NCBI GenBank assembly: GCA_029864405.1
Contig: JAOTTP010000029.1
Span: forward strand, 1-34,147
Origin: Nitrospirota bacterium
GTDB taxonomy: Bacteria; Nitrospirota; Nitrospiria; Nitrospirales; UBA8639
Length of the DNA: 34,147 bases
Reading direction: 5' to 3'
Shown here piece by piece: positions 33,859 through 34,147 of the stretch. Within the stretch, counting starts at the first letter, position 1, and every line of letters starts with the position of its first letter. A program made the position numbers and the translations under genes. Below the pieces are notes generated by a model. It did no database searches, was not told the origin of the DNA, and saw nothing but the letters and a program-made list of their open reading frames with translations.

Positions 33859-34147
33859 TTACCCGCTGGTATCAGGTGTTAAAGGAATCGTGGCTTGAAC
33901 ATGAGTCCCGGTTTCCAATATCTGGGTGGACAGGACCACAGTTTCTGGTTCGATTTTGTGCACCTGCACGCGACCTTCCAGCATTTCTCCCTGTTTGACG
34001 ATATAGATGGCCTGCCCATTGGTGAGGAAGGCTTGGCTTTCCCCCCCCTTGGTTAAATATCCCAGGAACCGGAATTGGTTGAGTTGTTCTCGGGCACGCT
34101 GCCCTGCAAGATCGGCGGCGGAGGGACCTGGCGGTGGGGGCGGGGGT
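33859..34147 (-). CDS. Partial secretion/pilus-type protein, N terminus outside window
   Basis: The last 95 residues of a minus-strand gene that enters from the right edge. It begins in a proline run (PPPPPPG) and continues AADLAGQRAREQLNQFRFLG, LTNGQAIYIVKQGEMLEGRV and VHKIEPETVVLSTQ before the TAA at 33859-33861. The arrangement of a proline linker and a small beta domain carrying FLTN-G-x-A-IYIVKQGE resembles PilP/GspC-like components of type IV pili or type II secretion. The assignment is tentative. The retropepsin-like gene follows 48 bases later. Confidence 0.55.
   Translation of the reverse strand, partial: PPPPPPGPSAADLAGQRAREQLNQFRFLGYLTKGGESQAFLTNGQAIYIVKQGEMLEGRVQVHKIEPETVVLSTQILETGTHVQATIPLTPDTSG

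Noticed and set aside
1..34147. CRISPR array, tRNA or rRNA gene
   Set aside because: No regularly spaced repeats and no cloverleaf or rRNA-like sequence were recognised anywhere in the window.

Overview
The window looks like chromosomal DNA from a Gram-negative, probably chemolithoautotrophic or environmental bacterium with moderate GC. The gene set (ImuB/DnaE2 mutasome, lipoprotein truncated haemoglobin, MOSC protein, SulP transporter next to a carbonic-anhydrase-like protein, a large PAS/GAF hybrid kinase, a degenerate HD-GYP protein) would fit a Nitrospira-like Nitrospirota genome. That assignment is an inference from gene content only: no rRNA or other phylogenetic marker is present. No tRNA, rRNA, CRISPR array or phage block was seen. 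Decayed insertion sequences and gene remnants show this is a slowly eroding genomic neighbourhood.

Layout. 1-770: decayed IS30-family transposase running off the left edge. 770-1970: non-coding stretch and a truncated AAA+ ATPase. 2188-7583 (minus): damage-response cassette made of a LexA-like XRE/S24 repressor, a catalytically dead Y-family protein (ImuB) and the error-prone polymerase DnaE2, with no ImuA. A palindrome covers the repressor's start, and a different dyad lies next to the dnaE2 -10. 7584-8717: long structured leader and a TerC-family membrane protein. 8851-10316: divergent MarR-type regulator with four C-terminal cysteines, a CxxC thioredoxin-like miniprotein and a lipoprotein truncated haemoglobin. 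Two near-identical 17-bp palindromes bracket the promoter between the divergent genes. 10586-11820: Yip1-like membrane protein and a decayed second haemoglobin copy. 11817-13889: MOSC protein and an RluA/RluD-type pseudouridine synthase. 14070-16216: a secreted small protein, a polytopic membrane protein of unknown function and a DUF2007/zinc-ribbon protein.

16372-17111: a PAS-like plus LuxR-HTH regulator split by a frameshift at a GTGA overlap. 17895-19187: DUF3391/HD-GYP protein that has lost several catalytic residues. 19260-19530: IS3-family transposase tail abutting the end of a 1008-residue hybrid histidine kinase (to 22558). 22799-23090: truncated copy of the start and upstream region of the small membrane protein at 27125-27604. 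23429-26361: a SulP anion transporter followed by a protein with beta-carbonic-anhydrase zinc-ligand motifs, probably a bicarbonate/CO2 operon. 27125-28659: two membrane proteins of unknown function. 28960-31762 (minus): operon coaE-trxB-thiI. 31924-32979: secreted parallel beta-helix protein. 33064-34147 (minus): secreted retropepsin-like protease downstream of a partial secretion/pilus-type protein that leaves the window.

The most coherent systems are the minimal ImuB/DnaE2 mutagenesis cassette with its own self-cleaving repressor, the MarR/thioredoxin/haemoglobin cassette with twin operators, and the SulP/carbonic-anhydrase-like pair.
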